A model generated the notes under the pieces. It was not told the DNA's origin. It ran no database searches and worked only from the letters and a program-made list of their open reading frames with translations. From Actinomadura rudentiformis (lineage in GTDB: Bacteria; Actinomycetota; Actinomycetes; Streptosporangiales; Streptosporangiaceae), in NCBI RefSeq assembly GCF_008923185.1, contig NZ_WBMT01000004.1, positions 372,001 to 436,000 of the forward strand: a stretch of 64,000 bases of DNA, given 5' to 3'. Positions 7,630 to 14,969 of the stretch are shown here, piece by piece. Position 1 is the first letter of the stretch, and the number at the start of each line of letters is the position of its first letter. The position numbers and the translations under genes are program-made.

Positions 7630-8505
7630 TCAGGGCTCCAGACCGGTGAGGTCGATGCGGGCCAGGCGGCCGGGGTCGGAGAGGATGTCGATCTCGATGA
7701 TCTTCCCGTCGGCGACGGTGAAGCTCATGATCGAGATGAGGTCGCCGTCGATGGTGTTGACCAGGCCGGCGGTTCCGTTGACCACGGCGGGCCGGGCGGT
7801 CGAGACGGTGGCCATGCGGTGGAAGACGGCGACCTGCCCGGCCACCACGCGGGCGCCGCGCAGGACGGTCATGCCGTCGGCGCTGTCGCCGCGCAAGACC
7901 ACGTCGGGGTGGAGGATGGCCAGCAGGTCGTCGAAGCTGCCACTGCGTGCGGCGGTCATGAAGGCGTCCACCAGGCGGCGTTGAATGGCCGGGTCGGGAT
8001 CCGGCTTGGGGACGGCGCCCTGGACGTGCCGGCGAGCGCGGCTGGCGAGCTTGCGGGTCGCGACGGGTGTGCGTTCCATGATCGGGGCGATCTCGTCGAA
8101 CGGCAGGCCGAACATGTCGTGCAGAACGAAGGCCAGCCGTTCGGCGGGACTGAGCGATTCCAGCACCACCAGCAGGGCCAGCCCGACCGAGTCGGACAGC
8201 AGCGCCTCCCGTTCGGGATCGGCACCCTCCTCACGGCTGACGACCGGGTCCGGCAGGTGCGGCTCCAGCGGGCTCTCCCGGCGGAGCCGACGGGTGCGCA
8301 GCATGTCCAGGCTGACCCGGCCGACCACCGTGGTGAGCCAGCCGCCGAGGTTGTCGATGGTGTCGTCGGCGCGGGCGAGCCGGAGCCAGGCCTCCTGAAC
8401 GGCGTCGTCGGCGTCGCTCAGCGAACCGAGCATCTGGTACGCGACCGCCCTCAGACGTGGCCGGTGCTCCTCGAACCGCACGGCCAGGAAGTCACGCTCG
8501 TTCAT
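7630..8505 (-). CDS. ECF sigma factor with C-terminal SnoaL-like domain (ECF41/SigJ type)
   Basis: 291 residues from the ATG at 8505 (GGAGAGG upstream). Sigma region 2 runs from FEEHRPRLRAVAYQMLGSLSDADDAVQEAWLRL; a linker with LPDPV resembles the WLPEP motif of ECF41 proteins; sigma region 4 includes SPAERLAFVLHDMFGLPFDEI and TPVATRKLASRARR. The last 110 residues are an NTF2/SnoaL-like domain that in this group modulates sigma activity in place of a separate anti-sigma factor. The DGGGK motif of classical ECF41 is reduced to ADGM. Divergent from the serine hydrolase gene, upstream of which an ECF41-type promoter is visible. A second homologue is at 44397-45269. Confidence 0.9.
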   Translation of the reverse strand: MNERDFLAVRFEEHRPRLRAVAYQMLGSLSDADDAVQEAWLRLARADDTIDNLGGWLTTVVGRVSLDMLRTRRLRRESPLEPHLPDPVVSREEGADPEREALLSDSVGLALLVVLESLSPAERLAFVLHDMFGLPFDEIAPIMERTPVATRKLASRARRHVQGAVPKPDPDPAIQRRLVDAFMTAARSGSFDDLLAILHPDVVLRGDSADGMTVLRGARVVAGQVAVFHRMATVSTARPAVVNGTAGLVNTIDGDLISIMSFTVADGKIIEIDILSDPGRLARIDLTGLEP

Positions 8506-8612
8506 GCTCGCCCCTCTCCTCGGCCGGCGCCTCCATGACGCAGCCGGTTGACGCCTCCATGACGCACGGGACCCGCGCGATGTGACCGCTTCGAGCATGT
8601 GACCCAAGTCAC

Positions 8613-8639
8613 GGTCACACTTTCCGGCGCCGACGCGTC
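8613..8639 (+). promoter_or_regulatory. Candidate ECF41-type promoter
   Basis: GGTCACA (8613-8619), a 16-base spacer and CGTC (8636-8639), about 40 bases before the start codon at 8680. As I recall, the published ECF41 consensus is TGTCACA-N16-CGTC; this differs by one base. It would drive the hydrolase/MFS/CMD operon under the divergently encoded sigma factor. A GTGAC-CCAA-GTCAC palindrome lies immediately upstream (8600-8613). Confidence 0.6.
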
Positions 8640-8679
8640 ATGGCTCCGTTCCACCCGAATCTGACGAACGGAGCGGTAA

Positions 8680-9912
8680 ATGATCGAGGTGAACGGGACC
8701 ACGGCGGACGGTTTCGAGACGGTGCGCGAGGAGTTCGCCGCCGTGGCCGAGGAGGCAGGTGCCCAGCTTGAGGCAGGTGCCCAACTTGTGGCCTATGTCC
8801 GCGGCCGGAAGGTGGTGGATCTCTGGGCGGGCGACCGGATCACCGGTGACAGCCTGACCGGTGTCTACTCCTCCACCAAGGGCGCGGCGGTCCTGGTGAC
8901 GGCGCTGCTGGTACAGGACGGGGAGCTGGAGCTGGACGAGCCCATCGTCCGGCACTGGCCTGAGTTCGGGGTCGGTGGCAAGGACCGCGTCACTCTGCGG
9001 GACGTCTTGGCCCACCGGTCCGGCGTGATCGGCGCCGACGGCGGGCTGAGCGCCGCGGAGCTGGCCGACGACCGGCTGATCGCGGAACGCCTCGCGGGTC
9101 AGCGGCCGTACTGGCGACCGGGCACGGCCTACGGCTACGGCGGTTTCGTCACGTTCGCGATCGTGGGCGAGGTGATCCGGCGCGTCACCGGCCGCACGCT
9201 CCAGGAACACTTCGACGACCGAGTCCGCGCCGTGTACGGGCTGGACCTGTACCTCGGCTTGCCGGAGGAACTGGAAGGTCGATACCGGGACATTTTGCCG
9301 GGGTTGGCCACCCCTGAAGAGCAGGCCGCCTTCTGGGCCACCGTGCCCGGCCCGCATAGCCTCCTCGGGATCGCCTACGGCCTCAACTCCGCACCGCCGC
9401 TGGACCAAGTGGCCTTCGCCAACACCCGCCAGGTGCGCGCGCTGGGCCAGGCATCGGCCGGTGGCGTGGGCAACGCCCGTGGTCTGGCGGGGATGTACGC
9501 GGCCGCGGTCTCCGGCCTGGACGGCCAGGCTCCGCTGCTCAAGCCCGGCACCCTCGCCGAGTTCGGCCAGCTCCACTCGACCGGCGGGGACCTGATCCGG
9601 GGTGCCGAGGGCAGCTACCTCCTCGGCTTCGAAGCCAAGGGCCTGCGCTACCCGTTCCTGAGCGCGCGGTCGTTCGGCCACGGCGGCTCAGCGGGCTCAG
9701 AGTCCTTCGCCGATCCGGTCAGCGGCATCGCCTTCGGCTACACCCGGCGCCGCTTCTCGTTCAACTGGACCTACCCCGAGCACGACCGGCTCGCCTCCGC
9801 AGTCCACCACGCCGCGACAGCCGTTCAGCAGGCGAACTCGACCGACCGGCACGCGGACTCGACCGGCCAGCAGACGGGCCCGGCCGACCAGCGCGCGGCC
9901 ATCGCTTCTTGA
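8680..9912 (+). CDS. Serine hydrolase of the class C beta-lactamase/EstB family
   Basis: 410 residues. The serine-active SxxK motif is visible as SSTK in VYSSTKGAA, and the second-domain tyrosine motif probably lies in TAYGYGGF. It has no signal peptide, so it is likely a cytoplasmic esterase or beta-lactamase-like hydrolase. There are two oddities: an exact-length 18-bp duplication at 8752-8769/8770-8787, which makes residues EAGAQL appear twice, and a polar Asp/Thr/Gln-rich tail of about 30 residues. The stop codon overlaps the ribosome binding site of the next gene, so it is coupled to the MFS exporter. Confidence 0.88.
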   Translation: MIEVNGTTADGFETVREEFAAVAEEAGAQLEAGAQLVAYVRGRKVVDLWAGDRITGDSLTGVYSSTKGAAVLVTALLVQDGELELDEPIVRHWPEFGVGGKDRVTLRDVLAHRSGVIGADGGLSAAELADDRLIAERLAGQRPYWRPGTAYGYGGFVTFAIVGEVIRRVTGRTLQEHFDDRVRAVYGLDLYLGLPEELEGRYRDILPGLATPEEQAAFWATVPGPHSLLGIAYGLNSAPPLDQVAFANTRQVRALGQASAGGVGNARGLAGMYAAAVSGLDGQAPLLKPGTLAEFGQLHSTGGDLIRGAEGSYLLGFEAKGLRYPFLSARSFGHGGSAGSESFADPVSGIAFGYTRRRFSFNWTYPEHDRLASAVHHAATAVQQANSTDRHADSTGQQTGPADQRAAIAS

Positions 9913-9922
9913 GGAGATCGTG

Positions 9923-11371
9923 ATGACCTCACACCTTGAACCACGTGCACCCAGGAGCGGGCTGGCACTGCTGGTGATCGCCGCCGCGCAGTTGCTGATC
10001 GTGATGGACGGCACCATCGTGACCGTCGGCCTGCCCGTCATCGGGACGGGACTGGGCATCGCCGAGGCCGACCTGAACTGGGTCCTGACCTCCTACGCAC
10101 TGGCGTTCGGCGGGATGTTGCTGGCCGGAGGCCGCGCCGGTGACCTGTTCGGACGCCGCAGGCTGTTCCGGGCCGGACTGGTGGTGTTCCTGGTCGCGTC
10201 CCTGCTGGGCGGCGTGGCGCAGGACGGCACCGTGCTGATCGCCGCGCGGGTGCTGCAGGGCGTGGGCGGCGCGATCGTCGCCCCGGCCGCACTGTCCCTG
10301 CTGGCCGACACCTTCCCTGCCGGTCCCGCGCGCAACAAGGCACTGGGCGTGTACGGGGCGATGGGCGGGCTCGGTTCGGTGGTGGGCCTGCTGTTGGGTG
10401 GCGCCCTCACCGAATACCTGGGCTGGCGATGGATCATGTTCGTGAACGTTCCGTTCGCCCTCCTCGTGCTCGCCGGAACCGTCGCGGTGGTCCCCGGCAC
10501 CCGGCAGCGCGGCGGCATCGACCTGCCCGGCGCGGTCACCGTCACCCTCGCGCTCGGCTCGCTGGTGTACGCGATCAACCGCGCCGGATCCGAGGGCCTG
10601 ACCGACGGGCTCACCCTGGCCTTCGGCGCTGCCGCGCTGGTCCTGGCCGTGGCGTTCACCGCCATCCAGCGCGGCGTCCGCGACCCGATGCTCCCGTCCG
10701 CCGTCCTGGCCGACCGCGGCAGGCTCGGCGCCAACCTGGTCATGCTGCTCATGGGCGCGGGCCAGCTGGCCACGTTCTACTTCCTCACCCTCTACATGCA
10801 GTCGATCAAGAACTACTCCCCCATGCTCACCGGGCTGGCCTACCTGCCGTTCGCGATCGGCATCGGCATCGGCTCCGGCGTGGTCGGCCCTCGGCTCCAG
10901 GCTCGCGCGTCCGCACGGATCGTCCTGGCGACCGGTATGACCGTGGCCGCCGTAGCGATGGCCTGGTTCAGCCTCCTCAGCCCGGACCAGAACGCACTGG
11001 TCACGCTGCTGCCAGCCCAGCTCGTCGGAGGAATCGGCCTGGGCATCGGCTTCGTGGCGGCCACCATCAGCGGCGTTCAGGGCGTCGCCCCGCAGGACTC
11101 GGGGATCGCCGCAGGTCTCGTCAACACCAGCATGCAGATCGGTGGCGCGCTGGGCCTGGCGACCCTGTCGAGCATCGCCGTCAACGCCACCGGCGGCCAG
11201 CCTCCCGGAACGGCGATTCCAGAGGCGCTCACCAGCGGCTACACCACCGGCCTTCTCGGCGCAGGCGCGTTCTACCTGGCCGCCATCCTCGCCGCCGTCA
11301 TCCTCGTGCGGCCGCGCCCAGCAAGCCAGCCCGAAAGGGCGCCCGCCACCCAAGAGACAACCCGTCTGTAA
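9923..11371 (+). CDS. MFS multidrug exporter, DHA2 (14-helix) family
   Basis: About 482 residues, nearly all hydrophobic helices. Motif A appears as GRAGDLFGRRRLF after helix 2, motif C-type Gly/Pro pattern in VGGAIVAPAALSLLADTF, and the D1-like LNWVLTSYALAFG near helix 1-2. The length and spacing fit a 14-helix EmrB/QacA-type drug:proton antiporter. A GTG three bases upstream (9920) is an alternative start; GAGGAG is shared with the stop of the previous gene. Lies in the candidate ECF41-controlled operon, suggesting export of a toxic compound. Confidence 0.92.
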   Translation: MTSHLEPRAPRSGLALLVIAAAQLLIVMDGTIVTVGLPVIGTGLGIAEADLNWVLTSYALAFGGMLLAGGRAGDLFGRRRLFRAGLVVFLVASLLGGVAQDGTVLIAARVLQGVGGAIVAPAALSLLADTFPAGPARNKALGVYGAMGGLGSVVGLLLGGALTEYLGWRWIMFVNVPFALLVLAGTVAVVPGTRQRGGIDLPGAVTVTLALGSLVYAINRAGSEGLTDGLTLAFGAAALVLAVAFTAIQRGVRDPMLPSAVLADRGRLGANLVMLLMGAGQLATFYFLTLYMQSIKNYSPMLTGLAYLPFAIGIGIGSGVVGPRLQARASARIVLATGMTVAAVAMAWFSLLSPDQNALVTLLPAQLVGGIGLGIGFVAATISGVQGVAPQDSGIAAGLVNTSMQIGGALGLATLSSIAVNATGGQPPGTAIPEALTSGYTTGLLGAGAFYLAAILAAVILVRPRPASQPERAPATQETTRL

Positions 11372-11393
11372 TCGACCAGAGAGGAAACCCATC

Positions 11394-11891
11394 ATGACCA
11401 CGACCGAGCACGACGGCCGCCAGTCCCGGCTGCCCAACCCCGCAACCTTCGTCCCCGAGCTGGGAGAGATCGGCGGAGCCCTGTTCAAAGCCACCGGGAA
11501 CGGATCGATTCCGCAGACCACGATCAGCCTGATGCAGCTGCGCGCCGGCCAGATCGTCGGCAACACCTATTTGACCGTTCTGCACACCGGCAACCTGCGC
11601 AAGGCCGGAGAGTCCGAGGAGCGCATCACCGCCGTGGCCTCTTGGCAGGACGCGCCCTACTTCACCGCTGCCGAACGCGTCGCGCTGGCACTGGTGGAGG
11701 CCGTCCTCACCGCCAACCCGCACGGCGAGCGCGTCCCCGACCAGTTGTACGCGCAGGCCACCGAGCACTACAACGACAAGGCGCTGACCACGCTTGCCAT
11801 GGCGATCGGCCAGGTCTGCTTCTTCATCCCCCTCGCCGTCATAGGCAAGCCACTCCCGGGCGTCTCCCCCGCCCAGCAATGGAGAGAGTGA
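11394..11891 (+). CDS. Carboxymuconolactone decarboxylase-like (AhpD-fold) protein lacking the CxxC
   Basis: 165 residues from the ATG at 11394 with GAGAGGAAA upstream. The fold signature is clear: an LRAGQIVGN..LTVLHTGNLRKAGE helix pair, then WQDAPYFTAAERVALALVEAV. In peroxidase-active AhpD relatives the first motif reads GCxxC; here both cysteines are replaced (Asn and Leu) while the following His is kept. Peroxidase activity through a disulfide is therefore unlikely; it may be a binding or decarboxylase-like protein. Such genes are typical neighbours of ECF41 sigma factors. A relative with the cysteines intact is at 43865-44314. Confidence 0.85.
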   Translation: MTTTEHDGRQSRLPNPATFVPELGEIGGALFKATGNGSIPQTTISLMQLRAGQIVGNTYLTVLHTGNLRKAGESEERITAVASWQDAPYFTAAERVALALVEAVLTANPHGERVPDQLYAQATEHYNDKALTTLAMAIGQVCFFIPLAVIGKPLPGVSPAQQWRE

Positions 11892-12200
11892 CCCCACCAG
11901 CTCAAGGATCGTAGGTTCAAGTCCTGAGCAGACACATCTCCGCCCAGCACAGAGGCCGTTCTTGAGATGGCCTGAGGCTGGCTGGACGAGATCCCGTCCG
12001 ATCGTCTTGATCGGACGGGATCTCGTGGTCCATGGGAAACGATCAACCGTTCGCTGGAAAAGCGATCTCCGAACGTGAACGTCGCCCCGTCAGACTGACT
12101 TGCGAACACCCCAACCCATCACTGCAAACTTGGCCTGTTTTGCTGGCGATCCCGCTAGCGTGCCGTTCGCTGGATCTCTTCAGGACACCTCGGAGAAGCC
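11892..12200. other. Intergenic region ending the ECF41-type operon
   Basis: No convincing gene. It holds the strong hairpin at 11986-12026 and, near 11920, a GGTTCAAGTCC stretch resembling a tRNA T-loop but without the rest of a cloverleaf. The ribosome binding site of the next gene (GGAG) is at its end. Confidence 0.5.
11986..12026. terminator. Strong hairpin terminator candidate
   Basis: Perfect 18-bp inverted repeat (ACGAGATCCCGTCCGATC and complement) with a 5-base loop GTCTT, about 95 bases past the CMD-like gene. No following T-run. Confidence 0.65.
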
Positions 12201-12782
12201 ATGGCCGAGACGCGACCAAATCCCGAACCAAGTTCGGGACCGCTGCACGTTCAAAACAGAAGAACCGCAAGGCTGCACCCCTGGCTGCTGATTCTGTTCG
12301 TGCTCAACTTCGCCACCCTGATCCTGGCCGGAGTACTCTCCAACACGGTATTCGCCGATCCAGGGCCAATCATCAGCCTCATCTGGTGGGCGTGGCTGCT
12401 CCAACTGATCGCATCTGGGGCCTTCCTTATCTGGAGGCTGTCGCGTCCCCCTCGGCTTTATATCGGTCCAGAAGGGATCAAATTCAGCAACGGTCGCCTA
12501 CAGGTCGCTTACAACTGGAGCGAGATCGCGTTCGTGACCATCGCCACCAGAAGGCATCTCTTTGGGCACAGGCCCACAGTGTGTCTGCGGTCACTCGATA
12601 ATCTCGGTCCAGAGGTCGTGTTCGCCCAACATCTTTCCGGCAGCCCCAGCACGCTGCCCTTCCGCGACCAAGCAACCGGTTGGATCGTGGTCTGCAACAT
12701 CGATCAGTTCGGGCTGCCAGCCGCGCACGTCCAGGAGGCGCTCGCACACTATGCCGGTCCGCGCATGCGTACCGGTGGCTGA
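12201..12782 (+). CDS. Small membrane protein with PH-like C-terminal domain
   Basis: 193 residues with GGAG five bases before the ATG. Two hydrophobic helices (LLILFVLNFATLILAGVL and IISLIWWAWLLQLIASGAFL) near residues 28-75 are followed by a soluble beta-rich part of about 110 residues that opens with RPPRLYIGPEGIKFS, the kind of strand pattern seen in bacterial pleckstrin-homology-like domains. No enzymatic motif. Stands alone between a terminator and a convergent toxin gene. Confidence 0.75.
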   Translation: MAETRPNPEPSSGPLHVQNRRTARLHPWLLILFVLNFATLILAGVLSNTVFADPGPIISLIWWAWLLQLIASGAFLIWRLSRPPRLYIGPEGIKFSNGRLQVAYNWSEIAFVTIATRRHLFGHRPTVCLRSLDNLGPEVVFAQHLSGSPSTLPFRDQATGWIVVCNIDQFGLPAAHVQEALAHYAGPRMRTGG

Positions 12783-12913
12783 TGCTGTCCCCATGGTGCC
12801 ATTGCGTGGAACGGACGAGACGATCGGCTGTACGCGACCCGGGTACCGCGGACGGGATGGCACGCTGGGAGCGTCCGTACAAGTTGGAGTGGCGCCGCAT
12901 GTTTGCGGGGCTG

Positions 12914-13153
12914 TCAGCTGTCGGGCCAGACTCCGGCGATGTCGATCTCGTCTGCTGAGAGCCGGTAGAACAGCACGATCAGCTTGGTCCTGATGATGAA
13001 GGTGTCGGGGATCTCCGGGTCGGGTTCGGCGTCCTGCGGGCAGGGGTCGGCCATCAGGCCACCGGCGACCCGCTGGGCGTCCTTGAACATCTCGGTGGGA
13101 AGTTCCTGAAGCTGATCCCAGGCGGCGGCGAGCCAGCGGACGCTGCGCGGCAC
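12914..13153 (-). CDS. RelE/ParE-superfamily toxin
   Basis: 79 residues, typical length for the family. The N-terminal helix WLAAAWDQLQELPTEMFKDAQRVAGGL and the C-terminal strands FIIRTKLIVLFYRLSADEIDIAGVW match the RelE/ParE fold. GTG start overlapping the antitoxin stop by one base (TAGTG). It probably cleaves mRNA on the ribosome or acts on gyrase; the sequence does not decide between these. Confidence 0.82.
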   Translation of the reverse strand: MPRSVRWLAAAWDQLQELPTEMFKDAQRVAGGLMADPCPQDAEPDPEIPDTFIIRTKLIVLFYRLSADEIDIAGVWPDS

Positions 13154-13467
13154 TATGCGGCGCCTTGGCCGCGTGCCTTGCGGGCGTCGCGGGCCGCGCG
13201 GTCGGCGTCGCTGGCCTCGATCATTTCCTCTGCGCTGGTGAAGGTCCGCAGTGGGGCGCCGGCATCGAGCTCGGTGAGCCGCTGACGGACGGTGCGGCGC
13301 ATCTCTTCCTCGCGCAGGCGCTGGTATTCGTCGTATTGCTGGGGGGAGATGACGACGGCGGCGTCCTTGCCCCGGTCAGTGAGGGTGGTGGCCTGCTGGG
13401 CGTAGCGGGCCCGGCCGATGACGTCGGCCAGATGACCGCGCGCCTCACTGATCTTCATCCGATCCAT
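13153..13467 (-). CDS. Phd/YefM-family antitoxin
   Basis: About 104 residues from the ATG at 13467 (MDRMKISEARGHLADVIGRA; the ATG at 13458 is an alternative). The N-terminal MKISEARGHL..VIGRAR..QQATTLTDRGKDAAVVISPQQYDEY is the Phd/YefM DNA-binding fold, and the charged C-terminus with ASDADRAARDARKARG would wrap the toxin. It overlaps the toxin gene by one base. Immediately upstream are three GTAC cores, matching the TGTACA-type operators known for YefM-YoeB systems. Confidence 0.87.
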   Translation of the reverse strand: MDRMKISEARGHLADVIGRARYAQQATTLTDRGKDAAVVISPQQYDEYQRLREEEMRRTVRQRLTELDAGAPLRTFTSAEEMIEASDADRAARDARKARGQGAA

Positions 13468-13492
13468 GTACCTAAAGTACTTCATGTACATG
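13465..13492. promoter_or_regulatory. Antitoxin operator with three GTAC cores
   Basis: GTAC occurs at 13468-13471, 13477-13480 and 13486-13489, exactly 9 bp apart, within palindromes AAGTACTT and CATGTACATG. YefM-family repressors are known to bind TGTACA palindromes, so this is a probable autoregulatory operator; the first core overlaps the proposed start codon. Confidence 0.65.
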
Positions 13493-13579
13493 AAGCCTGC
13501 TGGATGTCTTCGTGACGCCGAGACCCGGTGAGCCTGTCGAATTGAGCGTACGACCAGGCAAGACTGAAGGGATTGCATT

Positions 13580-13876
13580 GTGCTTGTTGCCTTTTCCGTG
13601 ACTCCGCTGGGTGCCGGCGAGGACGTGGGTGAACTCGTAGCCGAGGCCGTACGTGTGGTCAGAGCCAGCGGACTGCCTAACCGCACCGACGCCATGTTCA
13701 CGACTGTCGAGGGCGAGTGGGATGAGGTGATGGCCGTGATCAAGCGTGCGGCCGAGGCGGTCGCCGAACGGTCCCCTCGGGTGAGCCTGCTGATCAAGGC
13801 GGACATCCGTCCCGGCGTGACGGACGCGATGACGTCGAAGGTGGAGACGGTGGAGCGCTACCTGTCTGAGGACTAG
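13580..13876 (+). CDS. MTH1187-family (DUF77) thiamine-binding protein
   Basis: 98 residues with a GTG start and GAAGGGA upstream. Residues such as [25 protein letters not shown] at the start and [22 protein letters not shown] in the middle match the ferredoxin-like fold of MTH1187/YkoF-type proteins, which bind thiamine or its pyrimidine part. Usually part of thiamine salvage; no thiamine transporter is near, so the binding role is inferred from family only. Sits alone between the toxin-antitoxin pair and the rhodanese gene. Confidence 0.82.
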   Translation: MLVAFSVTPLGAGEDVGELVAEAVRVVRASGLPNRTDAMFTTVEGEWDEVMAVIKRAAEAVAERSPRVSLLIKADIRPGVTDAMTSKVETVERYLSED

Positions 13877-13916
13877 GCGCCACTCGCTCACGTCGGCCGC
13901 CCAGCCGCTTGCTAAG

Positions 13917-13966
13917 CGGACCATGGTCCGGTAACGTCTCAGAGGACTTATCCGGACCATGGTCCG
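13917..13966 (+). promoter_or_regulatory. Twin 14-bp palindromes upstream of the rhodanese gene
   Basis: CGGACCATGGTCCG occurs twice, at 13917-13930 and 13953-13966, centres 36 bp apart, just upstream of the GGAGGT ribosome site of the gene at 13986. Identical perfect palindromes at this distance are a strong operator signature; the protein that binds them is not obvious in the window. Confidence 0.7.
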
Positions 13967-13985
13967 ATTATCTGGAGGTAGCGAC

Positions 13986-14312
13986 ATGACCGCGCTCATC
14001 ACCCGCGACGAACTGAAGGCCGCGATCGACGAGGGCACCGTGACAGTGGTCGATGCCCTCGGTGGCGAGTACCACGCCAAGCAGCACCTGCCCGGCGCCA
14101 TCGCCTTGGTCCTGGCCGACGTGGACGAGCAGGCCCCTGTCGTGTTGCCCTATCGCGATGCCGCGATCGTCACCTACTGCTCCAACCCCGCGTGCTCCAA
14201 CAGCGGGCAGGTCGCCGATCGGCTCACCGCTCTGGGCTACACCAACGTCCGCGCGTACCGCGAGGGCATCGAGGACTGGGTAGCCGCCGGCCACCCCACC
14301 GAGACCGCCTGA
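13986..14312 (+). CDS. Rhodanese-domain protein (single domain sulfurtransferase)
   Basis: 108 residues from the ATG at 13986 preceded by GGAGGT. Single rhodanese domain: TRDELKAAIDEGTVTVVDALGG, HLPGAIAL and the active-site loop TYCSNPACSNS, in which a Cys occupies the catalytic position, then the closing GYTNVRAYREGIEDWVAAGHP. Likely transfers sulfur or handles cyanide, persulfide or redox stress. It is preceded by two identical palindromes, so it is specifically regulated. Convergent to folE. Confidence 0.9.
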   Translation: MTALITRDELKAAIDEGTVTVVDALGGEYHAKQHLPGAIALVLADVDEQAPVVLPYRDAAIVTYCSNPACSNSGQVADRLTALGYTNVRAYREGIEDWVAAGHPTETA

Positions 14313-14339
14313 CCCACGGGAGCGCGGCTGGGCAGCGTC

Positions 14340-14969
14340 TCAGCCGCGGGCCGGTCCTGCTAGGGCAAGGAATTCTTGGCGGGAGCGTGCATCGTGGCGG
14401 AGCAGGCCGTGCATGGTGGACGTCACGGTGGCCGATCCGGACGCGCGTACGCCCCGCATGGACATGCACAGGTGCTCGGCCTCAATGACGACGCCGACGC
14501 CCTTGGGAGCCAGGTGCTCGTCCAGCCAGTCGGCGACCTGCTTGGTCAGCCGTTCTTGGACCTGCAGGTCACGAGCGAACAGTTCGACCACGCGAGCCAG
14601 CTTCGACAAGCCAAGGATGCGCTCGCCGGGCAGGTAACCGACATGGGCGACGCCATGGAACGGCAGCAGATGGTGCTCGCACAGCGACTGCACCGGGATG
14701 TTCTTGGCCAGGACGAGCTCGTCGTAGCCTTCCTCGTTGGGAAACGTGGTCAGATTGAACTCGCGCGGGGTGAGCAGTTCGGCGTAGGCGGCGGCCACCC
14801 GCCGGGGTGTGTCGGCGAGATGCTCGCTCGCCGGGTCCTGGCCGAGGGCCATCAGCAGGTCGGCGACGGCGACCTGCGCGGCCTGCATGTCCATGCCGCC
14901 GACCACCCCCAGCCGCCGGTGCCGGGTGCCCGGCACCGGCGGCTGGGGGTCGGGTTCGGCGACGCTCAT
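14340..14969 (-). CDS. folE: GTP cyclohydrolase I
   Basis: 209 residues. The zinc/active-site motif SLCEHHLLPFHGVAHVGYLP, the GLSKLARVVELFARDLQVQERLT helix and the C-terminal EAEHLCMSMRGVR identify FolE, which turns GTP into dihydroneopterin triphosphate for folate or pterin synthesis. The start at 14969 overlaps the doxX stop (ATGA), but the first 25 residues are outside the usual enzyme and are encoded by a 22-bp perfect inverted repeat. An internal ATG at 14894 (MDMQAAQV) would give a standard-length protein. Being paired with doxX and away from other folate genes suggests a second, specialised copy. Confidence 0.92.
   Translation of the reverse strand: MSVAEPDPQPPVPGTRHRRLGVVGGMDMQAAQVAVADLLMALGQDPASEHLADTPRRVAAAYAELLTPREFNLTTFPNEEGYDELVLAKNIPVQSLCEHHLLPFHGVAHVGYLPGERILGLSKLARVVELFARDLQVQERLTKQVADWLDEHLAPKGVGVVIEAEHLCMSMRGVRASGSATVTSTMHGLLRHDARSRQEFLALAGPARG
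14905..14950. repeat. 22-bp perfect inverted repeat with 2-base loop at the folE 5' end
   Basis: The arms run 14905-14926 and 14929-14950, each reading ACCCCCAGCCGCC followed by GGTGCCGGG on the respective strand, with TG between them. It lies inside the first codons of folE. In mRNA it would form an extremely stable hairpin just after the proposed start and just before the internal ATG, so it could control folE translation relative to doxX. Confidence 0.75.

Noticed and set aside
9929..11566. 545-codon minus-strand frame opposite the MFS gene
   Set aside because: Low-complexity Gly/Gln/Asp/His-rich translation, typical antisense of hydrophobic transporter codons.
8680..11891. Mobile or horizontally acquired island around the ECF41 module
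   Set aside because: No integrase, direct repeats, tRNA or change in base composition seen at the borders.
11915..11935. tRNA-like T-loop (GGTTCAAGTCC)
   Set aside because: No matching acceptor or anticodon stems nearby, and the stem around the loop does not pair fully. At most a relic.
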